NCBI GenBank assembly: GCA_021372535.1
Contig: JAJFUH010000234.1
Location: 47,038 to 111,037, forward strand
Direction of reading: 5' to 3'
From: a bacterium
Lineage (GTDB): Bacteria; Latescibacterota; Latescibacteria; Latescibacterales; Latescibacteraceae
Length of the DNA stretch: 64,000 nucleotides
The notes under the pieces are model-generated. The model was not told the origin of the DNA and ran no database searches. It worked only from the letters and a program-made list of their open reading frames with translations. Positions 33,705-42,175 of this stretch are shown here, in pieces; positions within the stretch are counted from its first letter, which is position 1, and each line of letters starts with the position of its first letter. The position numbers and the translations under genes were made by a program.

Positions 33705-33733
33705 AGGCATCCCTGAAAACGGGATGCCTTTTT
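33705..33733 (+). terminator. Rho-independent terminator after sorting-domain gene
   Basis: A perfect 10-bp stem AAGGCATCCC/GGGATGCCTT with a short A-rich loop is followed by a T-run, about 40 bp after the stop. Confidence 0.9.
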
Positions 33734-33742
33734 TTGCCCGGA

Positions 33743-33910
33743 TTTATCTGAAAATGCATCTACGGTTCCCGGCGCTGAAGCCCCGTCCTGGTGTCATAAG
33801 TCCCTGTAACGCCGTTATTCCCGAATCGTTAATCGGGAATCCATATGCAGCCTGCATACATTTTTCATCCTTCGTTGTGACCTGCCCTGGTCATGGAGGT
33901 TATTCATGAA
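33743..33910. repeat. 168-bp dispersed repeat, copy 1
   Basis: The stretch from ATTTATCTGAAAATGCATCT to GGTTATTCATGA aligns without gaps to 56815-56980. It includes the palindrome TTCCCGA...TCGGGAA, the shared ACATTTTTCATCCTTCGTTG and a small TGACC...GGTCA hairpin. The 3' third also recurs at 59295-59360. The reading frame is open in both long copies, but most differences would change the amino acid, so it is treated as non-coding. Confidence 0.75.
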
Positions 33911-34015
33911 AATAGTTTACCATACTCGCCGCGCTGCGCTGCATCGCAGCAGGAAGGCACAAAAAATCATAACGGATTATTATACCTGACGAAATAATTG
34001 TTCGTGTTTTTTTAT

Positions 34016-34095
34016 TGTAGGGGCAACCCCCCGTGGTTGCCAACTGTAGAACAAATCCGTGTTTCATTAAATTTTTGTAAATAGATCGGGTTATG
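34016..34095. repeat. Composite dispersed repeats (GGGGCAACCCC type and ACCCGATCT family, reverse)
   Basis: TAGGGGCAACCCCCCGTGGTTGCC at about 34019-34042 is a common dispersed GC-rich palindrome-like unit. The following ATTAAATTTTTGTAAATAGATCGGGTTA (34065-34095) is the inverse complement of the sequence at 50789-50822 with few differences. Confidence 0.55.
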
Positions 34096-34179
34096 CGTTT
34101 ATATATTATTCCGATTCAGTGCATGACATTTAACGCCATGATACATATATTGTAATTCACACGAATTACTTATCTTTTT

Positions 34180-34196
34180 CTAACAAATGGCTAACA
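34180..34196. promoter_or_regulatory. Candidate Pho box upstream of phoB
   Basis: CTAACA-AATGG-CTAACA: two identical 6-bp direct repeats with an 11-bp period, 64 bp before the phoB ATG. This is the layout of PhoB/PhoP boxes (6-bp half sites, about 5-bp spacers). A similar pair lies upstream of the porin gene at 36768. Confidence 0.45.
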
Positions 34197-34260
34197 TTCG
34201 GCGTTTATTTTTTCATCCATACCTGATGTATCACCAAAAACCGATGCAGAGGCGAAACGG

Positions 34261-34947
34261 ATGGCGAAAGAAAAAATACTCGTGATCGATGACGAAGAAG
34301 ACCTGCTGAAACTGGTCCGCTACAACCTTGAGAATTATGGTTACACGGTCGATTGTTTCGGAACCGGGGAAGATGGTCTCGATGGGATACGGTCGGCGGC
34401 GCCTGACTTGGTTCTGCTCGATCTCATGCTTCCCGGTATCGACGGGCTCGATATATGCCGAATACTGAAAAACGATTCCAGGACATCACACATTCCGGTC
34501 ATCATGCTTACCGCAAAAGGCGAGGAAGCGGATATCGTGACCGGTCTCGAACTGGGCGCTGATGACTATATCACGAAACCCTTCAGCCCGAGAGTTCTGG
34601 TGGCGCGGATCAAATCGGTTCTTCGGAGGAACCGTAATGTGGATACGAATGGCGTGTATGCGAACCATGGGATCATTCTCAATACGAAAAAACGCGAAAC
34701 CCTTGTCGATGGGAACCCGGTCGATCTCACCGCAACAGAGTTTGAAATCCTGCTGATGGTCATGCGCAAGCCCGGCTGGGTTTTTACCCGAAGCCAGATC
34801 ATCAATGCGATAAAAGGGAACGATTACCCTGTGACCGACCGTTCTATCGATGTCCAGATAGTCGGATTGAGAAAAAAACTCGGCGATTCCGGGAAATACG
34901 TCGAAACGGTCCGCGGAGTGGGATACCGGCTGAAGGATAAGCCATGA
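34261..34947 (+). CDS. phoB: PhoB-like phosphate response regulator
   Basis: 228 residues. The receiver domain (about 1-122) shows VIDDEEDLLKLVRYNLE, the phospho-acceptor Asp in DLVLLDLMLPGIDGL, the switch Thr in VIMLTAKGEE and the Lys in DDYITKPFSP. The C-terminal OmpR-type winged-helix (about 130-226) has LTATEFEILLMVMRKPGWVFTRSQI and DRSIDVQIVGLRKKLG with VRGVGYRL. Its stop overlaps the phoR start by four bases. The downstream pst-phoU genes make the phosphate role nearly certain. A candidate Pho box precedes it, suggesting autoregulation. Confidence 0.94.
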   Translation: MAKEKILVIDDEEDLLKLVRYNLENYGYTVDCFGTGEDGLDGIRSAAPDLVLLDLMLPGIDGLDICRILKNDSRTSHIPVIMLTAKGEEADIVTGLELGADDYITKPFSPRVLVARIKSVLRRNRNVDTNGVYANHGIILNTKKRETLVDGNPVDLTATEFEILLMVMRKPGWVFTRSQIINAIKGNDYPVTDRSIDVQIVGLRKKLGDSGKYVETVRGVGYRLKDKP

Positions 34948-36716
34948 CCCCTTCCAAAAAACTCCTCTGGAAACTTTTTCAGTCATATCTGATCATCACA
35001 TTTCTTTCGCTCTTTATGGTGGCGCTGTTTACCTTCCGTTCGCTCAGGGATTTCTACAGTGAGCATACCCGGGAAATTCTCAAAATCAGAGCCGTGCTCG
35101 TCAGAACAATGATCGACGGGGATATATCTTTCCCGAACGCGGGGAAGATCGATGCTGTCTGCCGTACTGTGGGATCGGAAATCGGGACACGTGTAACAGT
35201 GATAACAGCCGGGGGTGTGGTTGTCGGGGATTCCGAGGAAGATTATCGGAAAATGGATAACCACGGGGACAGACCGGAGGTAAAAACAGCCCTATCCGGT
35301 ACTGTCGGGATGGCGACCCGTTACAGTTACACGCTTAAAAAGGATTTGATGTATGTGGCGGTTCCCGTTGAGCAGAACGGTTCGATTATCGGCATAGTGA
35401 GAACTTCGATGCCGGTTACCGCGGTCAGTTTTTCATTAAAGATCATCTATATGAAAATTGCATTGACCGCACTGGTGATAATTGTCATTGCATCCATAGT
35501 AACCTTTTATGTGTCGCGGTGGATAAACAGACCCATCAGGGAGATGATTCAGGGAATCAACCGCTTTGCCGGCGGCGACCTGGATTTCCGTATTTCGATG
35601 AGCGGTATTTACGAGCTGGAAACGCTTTCCGAAGGAATGAATACCATGGCGGCGCAGCTTTCCGAACGCATCAGTACCATCACCGAACAGCGAAACGAGA
35701 TCGAGGCTGTTTTTTCGGGAATGCTCGAAGCGGTTTTCGCTGTCGACATGGAAGAAAGAATTATCGAATACAACCGGGCAGCCGAGAAGCTGTTCAGTAT
35801 TAATCCTGAAAACTGTAAAGGGAAGCAAATCCAGGAAGTCATACGGAATACTCATCTCCAGAATTTTGTAAACACCACGCTGACTGTCGGAGAGACAGTC
35901 GAGGAAGAGATCGTCATCCATAACGGGAGCGATCGCGTTCTTCATGCGCACGGAACTCCGCTTCTCGATGCTCAGCGGGGACAGACAGGCGCGGTTATAG
36001 TCCTCAACGATATCACCCAGCTCAAACGGCTCGAGAATGTCCGGCGGGATTTTGTTGCGAATGTTTCCCACGAGCTCAAGACGCCCATTACTTCCATTAT
36101 CGGATTTGTCGAAACCCTGCGTGACGGCGCCATTGAGGACATCGAAAACAGGAATCAGTTTCTCGATATCATACTGAAACATTCGAACCGGCTCAACAGT
36201 ATTGTTGAAGACCTGCTCAGTCTTTCGCGAATCGAACAGGACATCGAGAACGGCAGGATTATCTTCGAACCTCACAACATCTGTGAAATCCTCAATAATG
36301 TCCGTCTTCTCTGCGAGCCGAAAGCCCGCCGGAAAGGGATAACCGTAAGTATGTCCTGTTCCGATACCATGATCAACTGTAATGTCCTGCTCCTCGAACA
36401 GGCGGTGATCAATCTCGTCGATAACGCGATCAAGTACAGCGGAAATGACAGCACCGTTTACATTCGTTCTTTCCAGGATGCGCAGACCCTCACGATCGAG
36501 GTTTCGGACAGCGGCTGTGGTATTCCGCAGGAGCATCAGACCAGAATTTTCGAGCGTTTCTACCGTGTCGACAAAGGCAGGAGCCGCGAACTCGGCGGAA
36601 CCGGTCTTGGTCTTGCAATCGCCAAACACAGCGTACTCGCCCACAAGGGCCGCATCTACGTGGAAAGCACCCCGGGGCAGGGAAGTACCTTCACCATTAC
36701 CCTGCCCGTCGCATAA
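34944..36716 (+). CDS. phoR: PhoR-like phosphate sensor histidine kinase
   Basis: 590 residues. Two membrane segments (about 15-33 and 172-190) frame an extracytoplasmic sensor region of about 140 residues. Then follow HAMP (SRWINRPIREMIQG...), PAS (EAVFSGMLEAVFAVDMEERIIEYN), HisKA with the phospho-acceptor in NVSHELKTPITSIIGF, and the ATPase boxes LINLVDNAIKYS, VSDSGCGIPQEHQTRIFERFYRVD and GTGLGLAIAKH. The large periplasmic part is longer than in E. coli PhoR and resembles the Bacillus PhoR type, which senses cell-wall or phosphate-linked signals. It acts with PhoB; the overlap with phoB indicates coupled translation. Confidence 0.93.
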   Translation: MTPSKKLLWKLFQSYLIITFLSLFMVALFTFRSLRDFYSEHTREILKIRAVLVRTMIDGDISFPNAGKIDAVCRTVGSEIGTRVTVITAGGVVVGDSEEDYRKMDNHGDRPEVKTALSGTVGMATRYSYTLKKDLMYVAVPVEQNGSIIGIVRTSMPVTAVSFSLKIIYMKIALTALVIIVIASIVTFYVSRWINRPIREMIQGINRFAGGDLDFRISMSGIYELETLSEGMNTMAAQLSERISTITEQRNEIEAVFSGMLEAVFAVDMEERIIEYNRAAEKLFSINPENCKGKQIQEVIRNTHLQNFVNTTLTVGETVEEEIVIHNGSDRVLHAHGTPLLDAQRGQTGAVIVLNDITQLKRLENVRRDFVANVSHELKTPITSIIGFVETLRDGAIEDIENRNQFLDIILKHSNRLNSIVEDLLSLSRIEQDIENGRIIFEPHNICEILNNVRLLCEPKARRKGITVSMSCSDTMINCNVLLLEQAVINLVDNAIKYSGNDSTVYIRSFQDAQTLTIEVSDSGCGIPQEHQTRIFERFYRVDKGRSRELGGTGLGLAIAKHSVLAHKGRIYVESTPGQGSTFTITLPVA

Positions 36717-37052
36717 TCCTTCATTTGTTTACACTCTCCCCCGGGCTAACCGAATTCTCACACTCCCTTTACAGTCAATTAACATGATAATTTTATATTA
36801 GTTTCCTGTTAAAAAACACTTAGTGTCCGGTTACGTGCTGTTCGGGACAGGTATGAATCCCCGGTGAATTGTTCGGGGACTAATAGTTTGAAAACAGAAA
36901 ACTAACGAGATATTTCATCACCGGTTGATGATTGGGGACCGGGGATGGAAAATAATTTTACACTGTCTTCAATATATGGCGCAGGGAATGGTAACGGCCG
37001 GCCAGGCTCTGTTTTCATGCAGGAAAACCGTCATTCAGAAAAGGGGAATACC
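36717..37052. other. Intergenic region with a candidate Pho box upstream of the porin gene
   Basis: 336 bp between the phoR stop and the GTG used for the porin. TTTACA/TTAACA direct repeats lie at 36768-36784. The sequence then has an open frame from 36945 but no ribosome site, so this part is taken as leader. Confidence 0.5.
36768..36784. promoter_or_regulatory. Candidate Pho box upstream of the porin-pst genes
   Basis: TTTACA-GTCAA-TTAACA: two 6-bp direct repeats with an 11-bp period, the same layout as at 34180. It resembles the TT(A/T/C)ACA half-sites of the Bacillus PhoP box more than the E. coli CTGTCAT box. Confidence 0.45.
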
Positions 37053-38132
37053 GTGAAATCGAAATGGTTATGGCTGATTATTGCAGGATTGTCATGTGTA
37101 CCGGTGAAAGCCGCGTTTTCTGAAGAAAATCTTACCATAGGCGCCGATCTCCGGTACCGTCACGAACTCATCGACGCTGAAGGAAACGATATGAGAAACC
37201 GTCACAGGATAAGGGCTCGTATCAACCTCAATGCCCGGGTTCATGAAGATGTGGCCATAGGTATCCGGCTTTCTTCCGGGAGCGATGACCCGATTTCGAG
37301 AAATCAGACTCTTACGGGAGGATTTTCAAGCAAGCAGATCAATATCGAAGAGGCTTTTTTCGAGTGGAATCCCCGGACAGTTCAGGGATTGACCGTGCAC
37401 GGCGGAAAGATGCAGAATCCCCTGTTTGTTCCGGGCGATACGGAGCTTTTGTGGGACAGCGATCTGAAACCGGAAGGTCTCGCGCTCGGATACTCGAAAA
37501 GTGGGGGGCCGGTGACTCTATTCGCTCATGCCGCCTATTTCTGGGTCGATGAGCGCAAGGCGGATAACGATGCCATCCTTCTCGGCAGCCAGGCGGGGAT
37601 AACGTATCGGTCGGCGGCGGCGGAGATAACCTTCGGCGCGGGATACTTCGACTATCGGAATGCCCGGAAACACCCGTCCTTTTACGATACGGCGGACAGT
37701 TTCGGGAATTCGGTCGACGGTAACGGCAATTACCGCTATGGTTACAGGGATATCGAGCTCTTCGGTGAAATAAAACCCGCAGGTCTTGGCGGCAATGTGA
37801 CCGTGTTTGGTGATTATGTCGACAATATCGCGCAGCACGTCGATGATGATCGGGGCTGGCTTGCAGGCTTTACACTCGGAAAATGCAAAAAACCCGGCTC
37901 TTTCGATTTCAGATACAGCTACCGTCATCTCGAAAAGGATGCCGTTGTCGGGGCATTCACCGATTCCGACTTCATCGGCGGCGGAACGGACGGAGAGGGG
38001 CATGAGATTAATGTCAATTACCAGGTGGCGCCCAAAATAAAAGCCGGCGTGACCTGTTTTTTCAATCGGCAGGGCATCGACAAGGGCAGAGATTACCGCC
38101 GGTTCCAGGCCGATATGAATTTCAAGCTGTAA
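37053..38132 (+). CDS. Phosphate-regulon putative porin
   Basis: 359 residues from GTG 37053, with AAGGGGAA seven bases before it, giving a signal peptide (KSKWLWLIIAGLSCVPVKAAFS). The frame is open from ATG 36945 but lacks a ribosome site and a leader there. The mature part is a beta-barrel: LTIGADLRYRHELIDAEG, NRHRIRARINLNARVHEDVAIGIRLSSG and HEINVNYQVAPKIKAGVTCFFNRQG, ending in aromatic-rich RFQADMNFKL. It resembles the putative porin family (Porin_5/PF16930-like). Lying between phoR and pstS, it is probably a phosphate-starvation-induced outer-membrane channel analogous in role to PhoE or OprP, though not homologous to them by eye. Confidence 0.75.
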   Translation: MKSKWLWLIIAGLSCVPVKAAFSEENLTIGADLRYRHELIDAEGNDMRNRHRIRARINLNARVHEDVAIGIRLSSGSDDPISRNQTLTGGFSSKQINIEEAFFEWNPRTVQGLTVHGGKMQNPLFVPGDTELLWDSDLKPEGLALGYSKSGGPVTLFAHAAYFWVDERKADNDAILLGSQAGITYRSAAAEITFGAGYFDYRNARKHPSFYDTADSFGNSVDGNGNYRYGYRDIELFGEIKPAGLGGNVTVFGDYVDNIAQHVDDDRGWLAGFTLGKCKKPGSFDFRYSYRHLEKDAVVGAFTDSDFIGGGTDGEGHEINVNYQVAPKIKAGVTCFFNRQGIDKGRDYRRFQADMNFKL

Positions 38133-38195
38133 AATGACGAAGATGAGCGGGCAGTTTAAAAGTCTTGTGATAAACATGATGTACGTGAATATATG

Positions 38196-38240
38196 CTGTC
38201 AAGGGTCGGCACGAAGTGCCGATTTACATGCCCTTGACAG
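38196..38240. repeat. 45-bp nested-hairpin element, copy 2
   Basis: Outer arm CTGTCAAGGG (38196-38205) pairs perfectly with CCCTTGACAG (38231-38240). Inside, TCGGCAC-GAA-GTGCCGA (38206-38222) is a perfect 7-bp hairpin and TTTACATG is unpaired. Similarity to the copy at 20377 continues to about 38290. It lies between the porin and pstS genes. Confidence 0.8.
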
Positions 38241-38375
38241 CAACAAAACAACACATTTCGTCATGGGGCTCGTGAAAAATATACTTTTTCACAGCCCTCT
38301 TAAGAAAAATCACACATATTCCTCATATAATTCTAACATTTAAATGGTACTTTATTGAATCTCAAGGAGGAAGAT

Positions 38376-39419
38376 ATGAAAATGGTTAAACCGGTTTGTT
38401 TATTGTTGTTCGGTTCGGTCATCATGGTTTCGCTCGTCCAGGCGGAACCGCTGACACTCAACGGCGCCGGAGCCTCGTTCCCGTATCCCGTGTACTCGCA
38501 GTGGGCATACAAGTACAACAAGCTGACGGGAACAAAGATCAACTATCAGTCCATCGGTTCGGGCGGAGGTATAGCCCAGATCGAGGCAAAAACGGTAGAT
38601 TTCGGCGCTTCGGACGCGCCGCTCGAAAAAGAAGAGCTCGACCGTGAAGGATTGATCCAGTTTCCGCTGGTCATGGGTGGTGTTACACCTGTGGTCAACA
38701 TCACGGGGATCAAGGGCGACACGCTGAAACTGTCTCCCGAAATACTCGCCGGGATTTTTCTCGGAGAAATTGTAAAATGGAATGATGCGAAGATAAAAAC
38801 GCTCAATTCCGGCCTGTCGCTGCCGGATCGCGCCATTACGGTTGTCCACCGTGCGGACGGTTCCGGGACCACATGGATTTTTACCAATTACCTTGACAAA
38901 ATATCCGGCGCGTGGCATGAAAAAGTCGGAACGGGGAAAGCGGTTCAGTGGCCCATCGGCATAGGAGGCAAGGGCAACGAAGGTGTCGCGACCAATGTAC
39001 AGCGGATCAACGGGGCGATCGGGTATGTCGAATATGCCTATGCCCTTCAGAATAAGATGACGACGGTGCTTCTCCAGAACAGGGAGAAGGTGTTTGTTGC
39101 CCCGACAATCGAATCGTTCCAGTCGGCGGCGGCACACGCGGACTGGGTCAACGCTCCGGGATTTTATATGGTACTGACCGATCAGCCCGGCAAAGCAAGC
39201 TGGCCGATTACGGGCGCATCGTTTATTCTGATACACAAAAGTCAGTTGGATATCGCCAAAGCCCGCGAAATGCTGACATTCTTCGACTGGGGCTTTAGAC
39301 ACGGCGCCGAGATCGCAGAGAGCCTCCACTATGTTCCCATGCCTTCCAATGTCATCGATCTTGTGGAAAAAGTATGGAAAAACGAGGTGAAAGCGGGCGT
39401 AAATCCCGTCTGGAAATAG
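38376..39419 (+). CDS. pstS: Phosphate ABC transporter substrate-binding protein PstS
   Basis: 347 residues from ATG 38376 with AAGGAGGA before it; a TTG seven codons earlier is less likely. A signal peptide (VKPVCLLLFGSVIMVSLVQA) is followed by the PstS fold: LNGAGASFPYPVYSQWAY, INYQSIGSGGGIAQIEAKTVDFGASDAPL, VVHRADGSGTTWIFTNYL and GNEGVATNVQRINGAIGYVEYAYA. The phosphate-contacting GAGASFP, SGGG, D and RxDGSGTT residues are present. It binds phosphate in the periplasm and delivers it to PstCAB. A stem-loop follows at 39463, which could raise PstS relative to the transporter core. Confidence 0.95.
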   Translation: MKMVKPVCLLLFGSVIMVSLVQAEPLTLNGAGASFPYPVYSQWAYKYNKLTGTKINYQSIGSGGGIAQIEAKTVDFGASDAPLEKEELDREGLIQFPLVMGGVTPVVNITGIKGDTLKLSPEILAGIFLGEIVKWNDAKIKTLNSGLSLPDRAITVVHRADGSGTTWIFTNYLDKISGAWHEKVGTGKAVQWPIGIGGKGNEGVATNVQRINGAIGYVEYAYALQNKMTTVLLQNREKVFVAPTIESFQSAAAHADWVNAPGFYMVLTDQPGKASWPITGASFILIHKSQLDIAKAREMLTFFDWGFRHGAEIAESLHYVPMPSNVIDLVEKVWKNEVKAGVNPVWK

Positions 39420-39462
39420 GCTGCTGACTTCACCTATATCAAGGATTACGGGCATTTCTTGA

Positions 39463-39497
39463 GAGGGCGGTTTAAAAGTTTCTTTTTCACCGCCCTC
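39463..39497 (+). terminator. Intercistronic stem-loop after pstS
   Basis: A perfect 9-bp stem GAGGGCGGT/ACCGCCCTC with a 17-base A/T loop sits 43 bp after the pstS stop. The following T-run is weak. It probably acts as a partial terminator or a 3'-end stabiliser. A shorter ((G)GGCGG.../...CCGCC) hairpin follows the nested-hairpin element near 20449. Confidence 0.6.
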
Positions 39498-39531
39498 TTA
39501 TAAGGAAAACCCGTAACCACCATAAAGGCTT

Positions 39532-40473
39532 ATGATCAGGGATCGAAATTCGAAATATCATTATTACACCGATATGGTTTTCCGGTTTATAAGCGCCCTG
39601 TGCGCCGCCGTAGCGTTTTTGATCATTATCGGTATATCCGTCGAGCTGGTTACCAATTCACGGCTCTCGCTGAAAACCTTCGGGCTTTCGTTTCTGTTTT
39701 CCCAGGAATGGAATCCCGTTACCCAGCAATTCGGAGCATTGAGCAGTATATACGGGACTGTCGTATCCACCGTGATAGCCATGCTGATAGCGGTTCCCAT
39801 GAGCCTGGTGATCGCGCTGTTCCTTGTCGAGCTCGCACATCCTGCTCTCAGTCGGGTTGTCGGGTATGGCATCGAACTGCTTGCCGCGATCCCCAGCATC
39901 ATATACGGCATGTGGGGGCTTTTTGTTTTTTCACGGTTCATGTCCGATCACGTTCAGCCGATGCTCGGCGATACGCTCGGTTTTCTGCCGTTGTTCAAGG
40001 GGCCGCCCATGGGAATCGGCATGCTGACAGCGGGTATCATTCTCGCGTTCATGATACTGCCGTTTATCAGCGCGGTCATGCGGGATGTGTTTCAGATGGT
40101 GCCCCCCGTGGTCAAGGAAGCGGGTTTCGGAATGGGAGCGACAACGTGGGAAGTCACCTATAATGTCATCGTCCGGTATGGAATCCGCGGGCTTGTGGGA
40201 GCATCTTTCCTCGGCCTGGGGCGCGCCCTCGGCGAGACAATGGCGATAACCTTCGTGATCGGGAACGATCATTCGATATCATCCTCTCTTTTCTCGCCGG
40301 GAAACAGCATCGCGTCGACGCTTGCCAACGAATTTACCGAAGCCTCCGAACCGCTGTACATGCATGCGCTGGTCGAGCTGGGGCTCATGCTGTTTGCCAT
40401 TACGTTCGTTATCCAGCTTTTAGCGCAGCTCTGGCTGAAAAAGCTCCATAAGAGCATGGGGGGCGGTTTATGA
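39532..40473 (+). CDS. pstC: Phosphate ABC transporter permease PstC
   Basis: 313 residues with six predicted membrane segments. The permease signature is in FGMGATTWEVTYNVIVRYGIRGLVGASFLGLGRALGETMAI (the EAA loop). The N-terminus is basic (MIRDRNSKYHYY) before the first segment (MVFRFISALCAAVAFLIIIGISVEL). It forms the membrane channel with PstA. pstA overlaps its stop by four bases. It follows the pstS stem-loop by about 35 bp. The ribosome site is weak (AAAGG), in keeping with lower expression than pstS. Confidence 0.94.
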   Translation: MIRDRNSKYHYYTDMVFRFISALCAAVAFLIIIGISVELVTNSRLSLKTFGLSFLFSQEWNPVTQQFGALSSIYGTVVSTVIAMLIAVPMSLVIALFLVELAHPALSRVVGYGIELLAAIPSIIYGMWGLFVFSRFMSDHVQPMLGDTLGFLPLFKGPPMGIGMLTAGIILAFMILPFISAVMRDVFQMVPPVVKEAGFGMGATTWEVTYNVIVRYGIRGLVGASFLGLGRALGETMAITFVIGNDHSISSSLFSPGNSIASTLANEFTEASEPLYMHALVELGLMLFAITFVIQLLAQLWLKKLHKSMGGGL

Positions 40474-41315
40474 TCCTGCGTTCGACCGTCTATCGTAAAA
40501 GCGTGGATATACTGGTCAAGGGATTTTCAGGTCTCTCGGCGTCGATCGGGCTCGTGTTCCTTGCATGGATCATATGGGAGGTTGTCAAACGAGGTTTTGC
40601 GGCGCTGAACTGGGAATTCTTCACCGCGCTGCCCGCTCCTCCCGGCATGGAGGGCGGTGGTATAGCCAACGCGATTCTGGGGACGCTAATCATTACAGCT
40701 CTGGCCGGAGTCATAGGTGTGCCTGTCGGTATCATGAGCGGGGTATACCTGTCGGAATTTGGGAAAAATGGTATTTTTGGCAAAGCGATCCGTTTTACGC
40801 TCAATGTGATCATGGGAGTGCCCTCGATTATTGTCGGTCTGTTCGTCTATACCATCCTCGTGATCCCGATCGGTCATTTTTCCGGATATGCGGGCGCTGT
40901 TGCTCTCGCGGTAATCATAATCCCCGTGGTGGCGCGGACAACCGAGGATATGATGAATCTGGTGCCGAATGCCCTGCGGGAATCGGCTCTCGCGGTAGGC
41001 GCATCACGAACGAGCGTAACCATCAGGATTGTTTTCCGGGCGGCAAAATCGGGAATGATAACCGGTATTCTCCTGGCGATAGCCCGGATAAGCGGAGAGA
41101 CCGCGCCGCTGCTTTTCACCGCGCTCAACAGCCCTTTCTGGCCCGGATCGTTCAACCAGCCCGTTGCTAATCTTACGGTAACCATATTCAACTATGCCAT
41201 GTCTCCATACCCGGACTGGCAGCAGACAGCATGGGGCGCATCGTTCATAATCATGGCGGCAGTGCTGGCCACTACCGTGCTGGCCCGTTTTATTACGAAG
41301 GAGGTAAAAACGTGA
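40470..41315 (+). CDS. pstA: Phosphate ABC transporter permease PstA
   Basis: 281 residues with six membrane segments. Motifs include [47 protein letters not shown] and the EAA loop [48 protein letters not shown]. The last part is diagnostic for PstA. Starts with a four-base overlap on pstC and shares GTGA with pstB. Partners PstC in the membrane. Confidence 0.94.
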   Translation: MILRSTVYRKSVDILVKGFSGLSASIGLVFLAWIIWEVVKRGFAALNWEFFTALPAPPGMEGGGIANAILGTLIITALAGVIGVPVGIMSGVYLSEFGKNGIFGKAIRFTLNVIMGVPSIIVGLFVYTILVIPIGHFSGYAGAVALAVIIIPVVARTTEDMMNLVPNALRESALAVGASRTSVTIRIVFRAAKSGMITGILLAIARISGETAPLLFTALNSPFWPGSFNQPVANLTVTIFNYAMSPYPDWQQTAWGASFIIMAAVLATTVLARFITKEVKT

Positions 41316-42160
41316 ACAACTCCCCGGACGGAATTGCCGGTATCACGGATATCAAAAGCAGTAAAATTCCCTCCATGACTGTCAGGCACTCCGGCGATGC
41401 TGTATTCAAATCCAAAATATCGGTCAAGAACCTGTCTTTTTACTACAGCAAGAACCAGGCGCTTTTTGACAACACGATAGAGATTGCCCAGAACAAGGTG
41501 ACCGCAATCATCGGCCCTTCAGGATGCGGAAAATCGACGCACATCCGTGTCTACAACCGTATCTATGAACTGTACAGGGAACAGAAGGCAACGGGCACGG
41601 TGATGCTCGACGGTAAAAACATTCTGGACCCGTCTGTCGATTGTATCGAGCTGCGGCGGAAAGTCGGCATGATTTTCCAGAAACCGACGCCGTTCCCGAT
41701 GAGTATATTCGATAATATCGGGTACGGTATCAGGATGCATTACCGGGTGTCGAAGAGCGAGCTCGCCGAACGGGTTAAAAAGGCCCTCGAAGCCGCGGCT
41801 TTGTGGAAAGAGGTGAAAGATACCCTTCACAGTCCCGGAACGGCGCTTTCCGGAGGTCAGCAGCAGCGTCTCTGTATCGCCCGTGCAATCGCGGTGGAAC
41901 CCGAAGTCCTGCTCATGGACGAGCCGACATCGGCCATAGACCCGCTTGCCACGGCAAAAATCGAGGAGCTCATCGAAACGCTCAAAAAAAAGTATACTAT
42001 TGTAATCGTCACTCATAATATGCAGCAGGCGGCCCGTGTTTCCGATTATACCGCTTTCTTTTATAAAGGATATATCGTGGAATTCGGACCGACCACTCAG
42101 ATTTTTACCAATCCAGCAGAAAAACAGACCGAGGATTATATTACCGGCCGTTTCGGATGA
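41312..42160 (+). CDS. pstB: Phosphate ABC transporter ATPase PstB
   Basis: 282 residues from GTG 41312, which overlaps the pstA stop as GTGA and has GGAGGT seven bases before it. The ATPase motifs are Walker [10 protein letters not shown], the Q-loop in [19 protein letters not shown], the signature [15 protein letters not shown], and Walker [16 protein letters not shown], followed by the switch His in VTHNMQQA. The PTPFPMSI segment is specific to PstB. The N-terminal 25 or so residues are extra and not conserved. It powers phosphate import and, with PhoU, signals to PhoR. Confidence 0.95.
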   Translation: MNNSPDGIAGITDIKSSKIPSMTVRHSGDAVFKSKISVKNLSFYYSKNQALFDNTIEIAQNKVTAIIGPSGCGKSTHIRVYNRIYELYREQKATGTVMLDGKNILDPSVDCIELRRKVGMIFQKPTPFPMSIFDNIGYGIRMHYRVSKSELAERVKKALEAAALWKEVKDTLHSPGTALSGGQQQRLCIARAIAVEPEVLLMDEPTSAIDPLATAKIEELIETLKKKYTIVIVTHNMQQAARVSDYTAFFYKGYIVEFGPTTQIFTNPAEKQTEDYITGRFG

Positions 42161-42175
42161 TTCCGGAGGAACACC

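Larger units (their letters stand above)
33666..34260. other. Intergenic region: terminator, two repeats and the phoB promoter zone
   Basis: 595 bp. In order it contains the terminator at 33705, a 168-bp dispersed repeat at 33743, a palindrome-type repeat around 34016-34095, and then AT-rich sequence with a candidate Pho box at 34180. No gene is supported; the open frame across 33724-33909 lies within the repeat. Confidence 0.6.

Noticed and set aside
33724..33909. 61-codon frame with a related peptide at 56827
   Set aside because: Overlaps a dispersed repeat; differences between copies are mostly amino-acid changing and no ribosome site is present.
34016..34042. GGGGCAACCCC unit as a CRISPR-like repeat
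   Set aside because: Not repeated at regular spacing; it is a single dispersed palindrome.
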